A DNA stretch of 64,000 nt from an uncultured Clostridia bacterium (GTDB taxonomy: Bacteria > Bacillota > Clostridia > Oscillospirales > Butyricicoccaceae), in NCBI GenBank assembly GCA_945947915.1, contig CAMEZQ010000002.1, forward strand, positions 1 through 64,000, read 5' to 3'. Both the position numbers and the translations under genes were made by a program. Below the pieces are notes generated by a model. The model was not told where the DNA came from and made no database searches. It saw only the letters and a program-made list of their open reading frames with translations. This document shows positions 1 to 7,650 of this stretch, piece by piece. The first letter of the stretch is position 1; each line of letters opens with the position of its first letter.

Positions 1-54
1 GTTTTCCGTCCATACTATCGATACAAACTCAGATGAAAAAGGAGATTCTTTCAC

Positions 55-174
55 ATGAACAGAAACAACCAGAAGGAAAATGCCGCCTACGGCCAGACTG
101 GTGAGCAGAACAATAGCAAAAACAAAAACGGAAAAAACAAGAAAAACGCTTCCGACGCCAGCCAGCCTGAATAA
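55..174 (+). CDS. Small hydrophilic hypothetical protein (39 aa)
   Basis: A 39-residue frame starts at ATG 55 with GGAGA 8-9 bases upstream and ends at TAA 172-174, just before a strong terminator. The product is almost entirely Asn, Lys, Gln, Glu and Gly, with an NSKNKNGKNKKN stretch in its second half. It has no cysteine, hydrophobic segment or signal peptide, so it is likely soluble, basic and disordered. Composition is reminiscent of small spore-associated proteins, but I recognise no family. The ribosome site, start and terminator together make it credible as a gene; function is unknown. Confidence 0.55.
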   Translation: MNRNNQKENAAYGQTGEQNNSKNKNGKNKKNASDASQPE

Positions 175-191
175 GCTGCCGGCGCATGCGG

Positions 192-218
192 GCCGCGGAC
201 ATCGTCCGCGGCTTTTTT
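192..218 (+). terminator. Rho-independent terminator of the small ORF
   Basis: GCCGCGGAC pairs with GTCCGCGGC around a 3-base loop and is followed by six T. It lies 18 bases after the stop of the 39-aa gene. Confidence 0.85.
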
Positions 219-233
219 CTCATAAAGCGCAAG

Positions 234-257
234 AAAAAAGACGCCCGAGGGCGTCTT
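234..257 (-). terminator. Minus-strand terminator-like hairpin
   Basis: AAGACGCCC pairs with GGGCGTCTT; read on the minus strand the stem is followed by a T6 tract. No gene is visible directly upstream on that strand, so it probably stops read-through from the tRNA-Leu transcript. Confidence 0.6.
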
Positions 258-435
258 GGATGTGCAGCAGAATAAAGATGCTTGGGTCAAACAGCAATCA
301 AATATCTTTGACAACTTGGACCTTTATTCTTTGTTATAAAAAACTGTCCCGCACTGCGCTGCTTCTGAGGGTCTTCTCTGGAAAACTCGACTGCTGGCGA
401 CAGATCTGAAGCATCGCAGGCCGCAGTATTTGGGC
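258..435. other. Intergenic, no gene seen
   Basis: Between the two minus-strand terminators there is no frame with a usable ribosome site and no recognisable RNA gene. A transcript leaving tRNA-Leu that escaped the first hairpin would cross it. Confidence 0.4.
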
Positions 436-463
436 AAAAGAAAAGCCGCTGTATTGGAGCGAC
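436..463 (-). terminator. Terminator of tRNA-Leu
   Basis: On the minus strand GTCGCT pairs with AGCGGC (one G-U pair) and is followed by TTTTCTTT, starting 10 bases after the tRNA CCA end. Confidence 0.7.
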
Positions 464-472
464 TTTTTCAGT

Positions 473-559
473 TGGTGCGGATGAAGGGACTTGAACCCCC
501 ACGAAGTTGCCCTCACTAGCACCTGAAGCTAGCGCGTCTGCCGATTCCGCCACATCCGC
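473..559 (-). tRNA. tRNA-Leu (anticodon CAG)
   Basis: The minus strand folds into a class II tRNA. The acceptor GCGGATG pairs with CATCCGC, the discriminator is A and CCA is encoded. The anticodon stem CTAGC/GCTAG encloses loop TTCAGGT with anticodon CAG, followed by a long variable arm and a T arm containing GGTTCAAGTCC. It should read CUG leucine codons, the dominant leucine codon in this GC-rich sequence. Confidence 0.95.
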
Positions 560-573
560 AACTGACAAAAGCT

Positions 574-601
574 ATTATAACACTTTTTCTCCGCTTGTCA
601 A
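574..601 (-). promoter_or_regulatory. Promoter of tRNA-Leu
   Basis: On the minus strand TTGACA (596-601), a 16-base spacer and TATAAT (574-579) with an upstream TGT. This is close to consensus, as expected for a stable RNA gene. Confidence 0.85.
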
Positions 602-638
602 CACTTTTTTTCAGCCTTTTCGATCTTTTTTACAGGCC

Positions 639-1628
639 TTATCCGAAGATCATCGGCAGGTAATATTCACCCATGCGCTGTTCGCTCCACTGGCGGCTGT
701 CGCTCTCTATGACCTGATTGTAATAGGTCTCATAATCGTACAGTCCGCTGGTATAATTGAGCCAGGCTTCCCGGAAATCGCGGGCCTGGCTGAAAATATT
801 CAGATGGAGCAGCGGGCTCTTCCCATTCTTTTCCATCTGTTCCAGCAGCGCGATCATATCCCGCTGCCAGGCATGGCGCGTTTCGTGACAGATGACGCCC
901 ACCATGGTCTGCCAATCGTATTGCGCCAGCGCCGTGCGGCTGACGGCGATGGCCTCGTCTGCTTTATTATAATGCCCCAGCGTGCCGCTTTCCAGATCGT
1001 CCACCTGCACGGTACAGGCCGAACAGCCCAGCACGGCCGTCGTTTCCCAGTCGCAGACCTGCTGAAGCACGCCCAGCTTTTCGGCTTCACTCAATCCGGC
1101 CCATCGTTCCTCGTTCAACACGTCAAGCAGGCCGGCAAGATACTGTTCTTCATCGGGCAGCGCCGCCAGCCGCGCTTCAAACCCGGCGTCGGTCTGGCTT
1201 TCCACGGGGCCCGCGCCCTGCCAAAGCCAGGTCAGCCCCACGGCCAGAAGCAGGCACAGCGCCGCTGCCAGTACATATGTCCAGCGCCGTCCGGCGCCCT
1301 TTTCCAGCATCTCCAGCCGGTGGGCGCCGCGCATGCGGCGGTACCCCTGCGCGCCATCCCGATCTGTCAGCCGATAGGCTTCGCCCGCGCAGTCGGCCCA
1401 TTCCAGCAAAGATTGGATATGTGCCTGCACTTCCGCCGGCACCGGCCGCTGCTGCAGCCGCCAGCCGGCGCGTCCCTTTCGGATCGGCGCGGCGCAGGCA
1501 GCGCCGTCTTCCTCTGCGTAGACAAGATATTCTTTTCCGTCGGCGCCGATGAAGAAAAAGAGCGGCTGGGCACGCAGCTTCTCACCGCCGGTCCATTTGA
1601 ACACCGATACCGTTCCGGTCCCGGACAT
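639..1628 (-). CDS. Membrane-anchored metallopeptidase-like protein (HExxH)
   Basis: 329 aa starting at ATG 1628 behind GAGGAGGTGG; a longer upstream frame overlaps the preceding gene and lacks such a site. Residues 1-115 are a soluble, probably cytoplasmic, region. Residues about 118-137 form one transmembrane helix, and the rest would be outside. The outer domain contains HETRH at 248-252, matching the zinc-protease HExxH motif, with a later acidic candidate ligand in the IESDSRQW segment near 308. The arrangement resembles uncharacterised HExxH families with a downstream Glu-x-Asp. It follows a ZIP transporter by 29 bases in the same operon, suggesting a zinc-related role. Substrate is unknown and activity is inferred only from the motif. 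Confidence 0.6.
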   Translation of the reverse strand: MSGTGTVSVFKWTGGEKLRAQPLFFFIGADGKEYLVYAEEDGAACAAPIRKGRAGWRLQQRPVPAEVQAHIQSLLEWADCAGEAYRLTDRDGAQGYRRMRGAHRLEMLEKGAGRRWTYVLAAALCLLLAVGLTWLWQGAGPVESQTDAGFEARLAALPDEEQYLAGLLDVLNEERWAGLSEAEKLGVLQQVCDWETTAVLGCSACTVQVDDLESGTLGHYNKADEAIAVSRTALAQYDWQTMVGVICHETRHAWQRDMIALLEQMEKNGKSPLLHLNIFSQARDFREAWLNYTSGLYDYETYYNQVIESDSRQWSEQRMGEYYLPMIFG

Positions 1629-1657
1629 GACCCACCTCCTCACACAGAGCCTGCCGG

Positions 1658-2410
1658 TCACAGCAGGCGGTCAACAACGATCATTACGAAAAAGCCCGCC
1701 ATCATGGAAAAGGTCGCCAGCTTTTCATGGCCGCGGCTGTGGGTCTCGGGGATCATTTCATCTCCGACGATATAGAGCATGGTCCCGCCGGCAAAGGACA
1801 GGGCCAGCGGCAGAATGGCCTGCGACAGCATGGCCGCCGAATAGCCGATCAGCGTGCCGATGACCTCCACAAGGCCGGTGCAGAGCGCCAGAAAGAAGGT
1901 GCGTCCCGGCCGGATGCCGGCCATCAGCATGGGCGAAATGATGATCATTCCCTCGGGGATATTCTGAATGACGATGCCGATGGCCACCGAAAAGGCCCCC
2001 GTGATATCGCCGCCGCCGAAGGCCACGCCGGCCGCCAGGCCTTCGGGCAGATTATGTATGGCGATGGCCAGCACGAAAAGCAGGATCTTATTGATCTGTT
2101 CGTTATGCTTATGGTCTTCCGAATCGATGCCCGACATCCGGTGCAGATGGGGCACGGCGACGTCGATGAGATTCAGAAAGGCCGCGCCGAGAAACATGCC
2201 CAGGCCGATGACCCACACCTGCTGTTTTGGGACCAGCTCGACGGCCGGCAGGATCAGACCGGTCATGGCAGCCGAAAGCATGACGCCGGCCGCAAAGCCC
2301 ATCATGCCGTCATTCCATTTTTCGGGGATGCGGCGGAACAGAAAGCCCAGCAGGGCTCCAATAACGGTGGCGCCGCCAATGCTCAGCGCCGTCAGGATCA
2401 CAAGACGCAT
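1658..2410 (-). CDS. ZIP family metal transporter
   Basis: 250 aa with about eight membrane helices. The two ZIP metal-site motifs are intact: HNLPEG at 119-124 and QNIPEG at 149-154, with Glu182 in the next helix. A short His-rich cytoplasmic loop (SEDHKHNE, about 97-104) lies before the first motif. ZIP proteins import zinc, iron or manganese into the cytoplasm; the sequence does not decide which. ATG 2410 has GGAGGT well placed, although the frame stays open upstream for about 94 codons without a stop. It leads an operon with the HExxH protein and has its own promoter at 2450-2478. Confidence 0.92.
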   Translation of the reverse strand: MRLVILTALSIGGATVIGALLGFLFRRIPEKWNDGMMGFAAGVMLSAAMTGLILPAVELVPKQQVWVIGLGMFLGAAFLNLIDVAVPHLHRMSGIDSEDHKHNEQINKILLFVLAIAIHNLPEGLAAGVAFGGGDITGAFSVAIGIVIQNIPEGMIIISPMLMAGIRPGRTFFLALCTGLVEVIGTLIGYSAAMLSQAILPLALSFAGGTMLYIVGDEMIPETHSRGHEKLATFSMMAGFFVMIVVDRLL

Positions 2411-2449
2411 TTGTCTTACCTCCGTGTACAATTTATTTTCTACTTTTTC

Positions 2450-2478
2450 AGTATATATTATTTTTCCCGTTTCCGCAA
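2450..2478 (-). promoter_or_regulatory. Promoter of the ZIP operon
   Basis: On the minus strand TTGCGG (2473-2478), a 17-base spacer and TATACT (2450-2455), about 40 bases upstream of the ZIP start in an AT-rich stretch. Confidence 0.7.
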
Positions 2479-2850
2479 GATGGATGCCGGCCGCGGAAGG
2501 CGCCTGGCGGCCGCAGAAACAGACGGCCAGAAAGAAGCTGACAAAGGTGCCGGAGTGCCATCCGCCGGCCGTCGGCGCCAGCAGGACCACCGCCGCGCGG
2601 CACAGCGCCGCCCGGTATTTCCACCCGGCGGCCGCCAGCAGCGTCAGGAAAACAGCCGCTATGACCGGCCGCTTTTTTCGTATTTTTTTGATGGCGCACG
2701 CCCCCTTTTCCCGTTTACCCCAGACTATGCAGCCCGGCGGAGGCGCGTGTGCGCTTTTATTCTCACTGTCCGTTTGCTTTTATTCCATCTTTTATTCTAT
2801 CATATCACAAAATACGGCGGCCGTACACAGGAAAAGCGCCGGCGGCAGGA
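2479..2850. other. Intergenic stretch with an unassigned coding-like minus frame
   Basis: No confident gene. On the minus strand, from about 2692 down, an open frame reads like a short basic N-terminus followed by a hydrophobic helix (KKIRKKRPVIAAVFLTLLAA). It has GC-rich third positions and runs without a stop into the ZIP frame. The only start with a well-spaced ribosome site (AGGGGG, 8 bases) would be ATC; GTG candidates have no good site. It may be a decayed small membrane-protein gene. The part from 2720 to 2850 is AT-rich and holds nothing else I can name. Confidence 0.3.
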
Positions 2851-2879
2851 TTTACAACCGGCCGCCTTTTTGCTATACT
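2851..2879 (+). promoter_or_regulatory. Promoter of the peptidase pair
   Basis: TTTACA (2851-2856), a 17-base spacer and TATACT (2874-2879) preceded by TGC, so it also has an extended -10. Confidence 0.8.
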
Positions 2880-2960
2880 TATTCTATTCCCAAAGTATTT
2901 CTTCCTATGCTGACCCGCAAATACGGCAATCTGAATTGCAGAAAGAACAGGTGAAAACAA

Positions 2961-3698
2961 ATGAAACCCAAGATCCTGATCGTCAGCGAAGACGGCTTTG
3001 CCATGGATACCGGACATTTCGTCATCAGTCTGGACTACGGCAAGGCGATCTCCCAGGCCGGTGGGCTGCCCCTCGTGGCCTTCGACGTCCTGCACGCTGA
3101 CGCGTACGTCGACATGGCCGACGGCCTTTTCCTCACCGGCGGCCCCGATATGCACTGTTACCGCTATGGCGAGATCTACCGCGACCGCAGCGAGATCACG
3201 CCCTTCAGCCGCACCCGGGACGATCTGGACTTTGCCCTGTGCCAGCGCTTCCTGCAGGCCGGCAAGCCGGTATTCGGCGTAGGCCGCGGCATGCAGGTGC
3301 TCAATGTGGCGCTGGGCGGCACCCTGTATAAAGATATCGCGCGCGAGACCGGCAGCCCTCATCCCGACGCCGGCGCGCCCACAAGCGGCTTTGACGCCAC
3401 CACCGCCCCGGCGCAGTTCGCCTTCCACACCGTTTCGGTGCAGCCCGGCACCCGGCTGGCCGGCATTCTGGATCCGGTGGAAAAGGTCAACAGCTGCCAT
3501 CACGAGGCTGTGCGCACGCTGGGCGACGGCCTGATCGCCGCCGCTGCCGCGCCCGACGGCATCATTGAGGCCATCGAGCACCGGACCCTGCCCTGCTTCG
3601 GCGTCCAGTGGCACCCCGAACGCGCGGCCGGCAGCCTGCCCTGCGACGGCCGTCTCTTTACCCACTTTGTGCATCTCTGCAAGGAGGCGATCCAATGA
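2961..3698 (+). CDS. Peptidase C26 / gamma-glutamyl hydrolase-like protein lacking the catalytic Cys
   Basis: 245 aa with a class-I glutamine amidotransferase fold, closest to the PuuD/peptidase C26 group that hydrolyses gamma-glutamyl amides. The Gly-rich turn (TGGPDMH, 59-65), the VNSCHHE segment and the terminal GVQWHPE motif with the catalytic His and Glu are present. The nucleophile elbow, normally G-I-C-R-G, reads GVGRGMQ at 106-112. The catalytic Cys is Gly108, encoded GGC where TGC would be one base away. Hydrolysis by the usual mechanism is therefore not expected. The gene overlaps the start of an intact paralogue by 4 bases (ATGA), so the two are probably translated together. A regulatory or dimer-partner role is possible but unproven. 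Confidence 0.85.
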   Translation: MKPKILIVSEDGFAMDTGHFVISLDYGKAISQAGGLPLVAFDVLHADAYVDMADGLFLTGGPDMHCYRYGEIYRDRSEITPFSRTRDDLDFALCQRFLQAGKPVFGVGRGMQVLNVALGGTLYKDIARETGSPHPDAGAPTSGFDATTAPAQFAFHTVSVQPGTRLAGILDPVEKVNSCHHEAVRTLGDGLIAAAAAPDGIIEAIEHRTLPCFGVQWHPERAAGSLPCDGRLFTHFVHLCKEAIQ

Positions 3699-4399
3699 GA
3701 CCGATCATCTGCATCACCGGCGGCTACGCCTTTGACCGCCAGTTTCATTCCAAGAGCCTGACCCTCAACAAAACCTATACCGCGGCCGTGACGGCCGGCG
3801 GCGGCCTGCCCACACTGGCGCTGGATTTCGATGCCTTTGACGAATACGCCGCCATGGCCGACGGCCTGGTGCTTTCCGGCTCTCAGGGCTTCAGCCCCGA
3901 TCCCAGCCTGCTTTCCGACAGCCTGCACACCGAGCGCAACCAGTTCGAGCAGGCCATCGCCCGCGCCTTTCTCCAGGCTGGCAAACCCATCCTGGGCATC
4001 TGCCTGGGCCTGCAGCAGCTCAACGTCGTTTTCGGCGGCGACCTGCACCCCAATTTCAAGCTGGAGGACGGCGTGGAGCATATGATGACCAAGCACACCA
4101 TCGAAACGGCGGAGGGCTCCCTTATCCGCCGCCTGTTCGGCACCGGCTTTTACATCAACAGCCGTCACAACGTCAAGATCGGCACACTGGCGCCCGAGCT
4201 GGTGGTGACGGCCACTTCGCCCGACGGTGTCATCGAGGCATTTGAGCACAAGACCCTGCCGGTCATCGCCTGCCAGTGGCATCCAGAGCGCATGCGCGGC
4301 GATTTCCCCGAACCCCCCGAGGGCCCGGATATGACCCCGCTGTTTGAATCCTTCGTCGCCCTGTGCGCCGAGGAAAAACGCCGCCGCTGCGGCGAATGA
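3695..4399 (+). CDS. Peptidase C26 / gamma-glutamyl-gamma-aminobutyrate hydrolase family protein
   Basis: 234 aa from ATG 3695, with AAGGAGG at 3681-3687. This is the active-looking member of the pair. The nucleophile elbow GICLGLQ carries Cys103, and His196 and Glu198 sit in CQWHPE. RHN at 157-159 corresponds to the substrate-side His segment of the family. The oxyanion-side loop is unusual: SGSQGFSPDP replaces the common GGxDxxP. Family members cleave gamma-glutamyl compounds such as gamma-glutamyl-GABA in polyamine catabolism. No puu genes are nearby, so the substrate is open. A strong terminator follows. Confidence 0.88.
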   Translation: MRPIICITGGYAFDRQFHSKSLTLNKTYTAAVTAGGGLPTLALDFDAFDEYAAMADGLVLSGSQGFSPDPSLLSDSLHTERNQFEQAIARAFLQAGKPILGICLGLQQLNVVFGGDLHPNFKLEDGVEHMMTKHTIETAEGSLIRRLFGTGFYINSRHNVKIGTLAPELVVTATSPDGVIEAFEHKTLPVIACQWHPERMRGDFPEPPEGPDMTPLFESFVALCAEEKRRRCGE

Positions 4400-4419
4400 T
4401 CTTCGCTACCGCGTTTTTC

Positions 4420-4456
4420 AGCGGCCCGGTGCGCCCGGGCCGCTTTTCTGTTTTTT
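4420..4456 (+). terminator. Terminator of the peptidase pair
   Basis: A perfect 10-bp stem (AGCGGCCCGG with CCGGGCCGCT) around TGCGC, followed by TTTTCTGTTTTTT. Confidence 0.88.
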
Positions 4457-4491
4457 CGCGGCCAAAAAGCATGCCGCTGCCACAACGAAGA

Positions 4492-4525
4492 AAAGAGGAC
4501 GAAACACATGTTTCGTCCTCTTTTT
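4492..4525. terminator. Bidirectional terminator, mainly for pckA
   Basis: A 14-bp inverted repeat (AAAGAGGACGAAAC and its complement) around a 4-base loop, with T tracts on both strands. It lies 24 bases past the pckA stop. Confidence 0.85.
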
Positions 4526-4548
4526 GACAACAGATATATGCTTTGCTT

Positions 4549-6153
4549 TCAGATCCTGGGGCCGGCGGCGATCAACGCCTTACCAGCCTCATTGGTGGCA
4601 TATTTGGCAAAATTCCGGATAAAGCGGGAGGCCAGATCCTGCGCCTTGCTCTCCCACTCGCCAGTTTCCGCATAAGTATCGCGAGGATCAAGGATCGCGG
4701 GATCAACGCCGGGCAACTGGATGGGCACCTCGAAGTTGAAATAGGGGATCATCTTGGTGGATGCCGTATTGATCGCGCCGGAAAGAATGGCATCGATGAT
4801 ACCTCGGGTATCCTTGATGGAAATACGCTTGCCGGTGCCATTCCAACCAGTGTTGACCAGATATGCCCTGGCGCCGCTCATCTCCATTCGCTTGACCAGT
4901 TCTTCGGCGTATTTGGTTGGATGCAGCTCCAGAAACGCCTGACCAAAGCAGGCGGAGAAGGTGGGAGTCGGCTCAGTGATGCCGCGCTCGGTGCCGGCCA
5001 GCTTGGCGGTAAAGCCGGAAAGGAAGTAATACTTGGTTTGTTCAGGTGTCAGGATACTGACGGGAGGCAGTACGCCGAAAGCGTCAGCAGAGAGAAAGAT
5101 CACATTCTTGGCCGCAGGCGCAGAGGACACAGGGCGAACAATGTTCCGAATATGGTCAATAGGATAGGAAACACGGGTATTTTCAGTAACGGACTTGTCG
5201 GCAAAGTCGATCCTGCCATTCTCATCCAGCGTCACGTTCTCCAACAGGGCATTGCGTTTAATGGCATTGTAGATATCGGGCTCAGAGTCCTTATCCAGAT
5301 CGATGACCTTGGCATAGCAGCCACCCTCGAAGTTAAAGACGCCGTTGTCATCCCAGCCGTGCTCGTCATCACCGATCAGCAGCCGCTTGGGGTCGGTGGA
5401 CAGCGTGGTCTTGCCGGTACCGCTCAGGCCGAAAAAGATGGCGGTGTTCTCGCCGTTCATATCGGTATTGGCGGAGCAATGCATGGAGGCGATCCCCTTC
5501 AAAGGCAGATAGTAGTTCATCATGGAAAACATGCCCTTTTTCATCTCGCCGCCGTACCAGGTATTGATGATAACCTGCTCGCAGCTGGAAATATTGAAGG
5601 CAACACAGGTTTCGGAGTTCAGCCCCAACTCCCTAAAGTTCTCCACTTTCGCTTTTGAGGCGTTGTAAACAACGAAGTCCGGCTCAAAGTGTTCCAGTTC
5701 TTCCGCGGTAGGCTTGATGAACATGTTCTCAACAAAGTGCGCCTGCCACGCCACCTCCATAATGAAACGGATGGACATGCGGGTATCCTTATTGGCGCCG
5801 CAGAAGGCATCGACCACATACAGTTTCTTGCCGCACAACGCCTTGACGGCAATATCCTTCACCTTCTCCCAGACAGCCTCACTCATGGGGTGGTTGTCGT
5901 TCTGATACGCATCAGAAGTCCACCACACAGTGTCCCGCGAGTTATCATCCATAACAATGTACTTATCTTTGGGTGAACGGCCGGTGTAAATCCCGGTCAT
6001 TACGTTGACCGCGCCCAGCTCGCTGACACGCCCCGCAGCATAACCCTCCAGGCCGGGTCTGGTTTCTTCTTCGAAAAGCACCTCATAGGTGGGATTGTGC
6101 ATGATCTCAGTAACGGCAGTAATGCCATACTTGCGCAAATTGATCTCTGCCAT
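4549..6153 (-). CDS. pckA: Phosphoenolpyruvate carboxykinase (ATP)
   Basis: 534 aa, the normal length for the ATP-dependent enzyme that interconverts oxaloacetate plus ATP with PEP, CO2 and ADP. The kinase P-loop GLSGTGKTT is at 242-250, the metal-binding IGDDEHGW stretch at 260-267, and the substrate-binding TGRSPKDK at 57-64. In anaerobes it often runs in the carboxylating direction to conserve ATP on the way to C4 acids, but direction cannot be read from sequence. The ATG at 6153 has AAAGAGGT upstream. It is a single-gene unit with its own promoter (6262-6290) and terminator. Confidence 0.97.
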   Translation of the reverse strand: MAEINLRKYGITAVTEIMHNPTYEVLFEEETRPGLEGYAAGRVSELGAVNVMTGIYTGRSPKDKYIVMDDNSRDTVWWTSDAYQNDNHPMSEAVWEKVKDIAVKALCGKKLYVVDAFCGANKDTRMSIRFIMEVAWQAHFVENMFIKPTAEELEHFEPDFVVYNASKAKVENFRELGLNSETCVAFNISSCEQVIINTWYGGEMKKGMFSMMNYYLPLKGIASMHCSANTDMNGENTAIFFGLSGTGKTTLSTDPKRLLIGDDEHGWDDNGVFNFEGGCYAKVIDLDKDSEPDIYNAIKRNALLENVTLDENGRIDFADKSVTENTRVSYPIDHIRNIVRPVSSAPAAKNVIFLSADAFGVLPPVSILTPEQTKYYFLSGFTAKLAGTERGITEPTPTFSACFGQAFLELHPTKYAEELVKRMEMSGARAYLVNTGWNGTGKRISIKDTRGIIDAILSGAINTASTKMIPYFNFEVPIQLPGVDPAILDPRDTYAETGEWESKAQDLASRFIRNFAKYATNEAGKALIAAGPRI

Positions 6154-6261
6154 CTTGATTTATACCTCTTTCCCCATAGTCGCGACACCGGAAAAGCGCC
6201 GAGCGCCATCAGCCAGTGTCAGAAAAATGACTGCGCTATACAATACAGGTTTTGTCCTATT

Positions 6262-6290
6262 ATTGTATATGACGTCTGTCGATAAGTCAA
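6262..6290 (-). promoter_or_regulatory. Promoter of pckA
   Basis: Minus strand TTGACT (6285-6290), a 17-base spacer and TACAAT (6262-6267). This leaves a leader of about 100 bases before the start codon. Confidence 0.8.
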
Positions 6291-6357
6291 TTGAATTATT
6301 TAAATTTATTAAAAATTTTGTAAAACTTTAGTCATTTGATTAAAAATGACCGGACTG

Positions 6358-6386
6358 TTGAAAATCAGACGGGTTTTTGATATGAT
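6358..6386 (+). promoter_or_regulatory. Promoter of the membrane cyclophilin
   Basis: TTGAAA (6358-6363), a 17-base spacer and TATGAT (6381-6386), about 55 bases before the start codon. It points away from the pckA promoter, with about 70 AT-rich bases between them. Confidence 0.8.
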
Positions 6387-6445
6387 TAAACCTGTGTTTT
6401 TTCAAATACCGGAAGAATCAAGAATAACGAAAGGATGTATCCAAA

Positions 6446-7066
6446 TTGTCCAAAGATCTGAAAAAAACCATTGTGATCATGACGGTGCTGGTCCTGGCCG
6501 TTATCATCGGCGTAAAGATCTACAATAAAGCCAACGAACCCGTGCCGACGGTCAGCGGCAAATATACAGCCGACATCGTCGTGCAGGATTACGGCACCAT
6601 CACGGTGGAGCTGGATGCCGACGCGGCGCCTCTGACGGTGGAAAATTTCATCAAGCTGGCCAATGAGGGCTTCTACGACGGCCTGCGCTTCCACCGCGTC
6701 TATCCCCACTTCATGATCCAGGGCGGTTCGCCCGAAAGCGACGGCGTCGGCGGCAGCGGCGAATGCATCAAGGGTGAGTTTTCCAGCAACGGCGTCGACA
6801 ATCCCCTTTCCCACACCCGCGGCTGCATCTCCATGGCCCGCACCCAGCTGCCCGACAGCGCCAGCTCCCAGTTCTTCATCGTCCATGAAGACAGCACCTA
6901 TCTGGACGGCGATTACGCCGCCTTCGGCCATGTGACCGAGGGCATGGAGGTGGTCGACGCCATCTGCGACGTCATCGCCTCGGGCAGCGTCATCTGCGAC
7001 AGCAACGGCGTCATCCAGAATATCGACGACATGCCGGTCATCACCACCATCACCATCCGCGACTGA
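6446..7066 (+). CDS. Membrane-anchored cyclophilin-type peptidyl-prolyl isomerase
   Basis: 206 aa from a TTG start; AAAGGAT lies 9 bases upstream and the nearby ATG at 6435 is closed by a stop after 8 codons. Residues about 7-25 are a single hydrophobic anchor without a lipobox Cys, followed by a short linker and a cyclophilin domain from about 40. FHRV (82-85, catalytic Arg) and SQFFI are intact. It should catalyse cis-trans isomerisation of prolyl bonds outside the membrane, helping secreted proteins fold. A second, cytoplasmic cyclophilin is encoded at 48392. Confidence 0.9.
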   Translation: MSKDLKKTIVIMTVLVLAVIIGVKIYNKANEPVPTVSGKYTADIVVQDYGTITVELDADAAPLTVENFIKLANEGFYDGLRFHRVYPHFMIQGGSPESDGVGGSGECIKGEFSSNGVDNPLSHTRGCISMARTQLPDSASSQFFIVHEDSTYLDGDYAAFGHVTEGMEVVDAICDVIASGSVICDSNGVIQNIDDMPVITTITIRD

Positions 7067-7143
7067 TGCCGCCGGCCAGCCGGCTGATCTGCACAAAAAA
7101 CAGGTATGCGCTCTGACGAAGCGTTGGAAAGACAGTCAAACAT

Positions 7144-7174
7144 AAAAGGCGTGACCATACAGGTCACGCCTTTT
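7144..7174. terminator. Bidirectional terminator
   Basis: A 13-bp stem AAAAGGCGTGACC with its complement around a 5-base loop, ending in T4 on both strands. It serves the convergent cyclophilin and TIGR04076 genes. Confidence 0.8.
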
Positions 7175-7239
7175 ACAATATGCGGATTGCCGCAAAGGGA
7201 GCAGACTAAGATCTGTCCCGCTTCATGTACGGAAGTTCG

Positions 7240-7491
7240 TCAGTCTTCCATGATCTCTCCGTGGATGCTTACTCTGCATTCATCCGGACATTTGGCATCG
7301 AACCTTCGGGCACGCGCATTTCCATAGTCCAGTTCGGCACCGTTCAGCAGCGCGTAAACAGAGGGATAGATAGCATTCCATAATTCGTGACATAACGGAG
7401 GACATAAATCCCCGACAATGTACTCCTGACCTTTTTTGAAATATCCACTTCGGCAATTACTTTCCGTAATTGTAAGCTTTACTTTTGGCAT
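7240..7491 (-). CDS. TIGR04076 family protein
   Basis: 83 aa from ATG 7491 (AAAGGAA 8 bases upstream); the longer frame has no better site. It matches the uncharacterised TIGR04076 pattern: a basic KVKLTI start, Cys13, a Gly-rich turn, a GDLCPPLCHELW segment, the IYPSVYALLNGAEL stretch and a C-terminal CPDECRV. The conserved cysteines (13, about 29, 33, 66 and 70) suggest metal or disulfide chemistry. No function is established for the family and the neighbours give no clue. Confidence 0.75.
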   Translation of the reverse strand: MPKVKLTITESNCRSGYFKKGQEYIVGDLCPPLCHELWNAIYPSVYALLNGAELDYGNARARRFDAKCPDECRVSIHGEIMED

Positions 7492-7650
7492 TTCAGTTTT
7501 CCTTTCAAACACCGGTTTGCAGATCTGTTGGCTCCATATTGATTGTTTATACGCATATAACACAAAGGCACAGGAACAGCCACAGCATGACCTGCCGTGA
7601 CAGTTTTATGAGCACCGAGCCTTACCCATACCTGTTTTCTTTTGTGTTTT

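Noticed and set aside
308-336. Plus-strand promoter TTGACA with TTGTTA at 17 bases
   Set aside because: Weak -10 and nothing transcribable downstream on that strand before the antisense tRNA-Leu.
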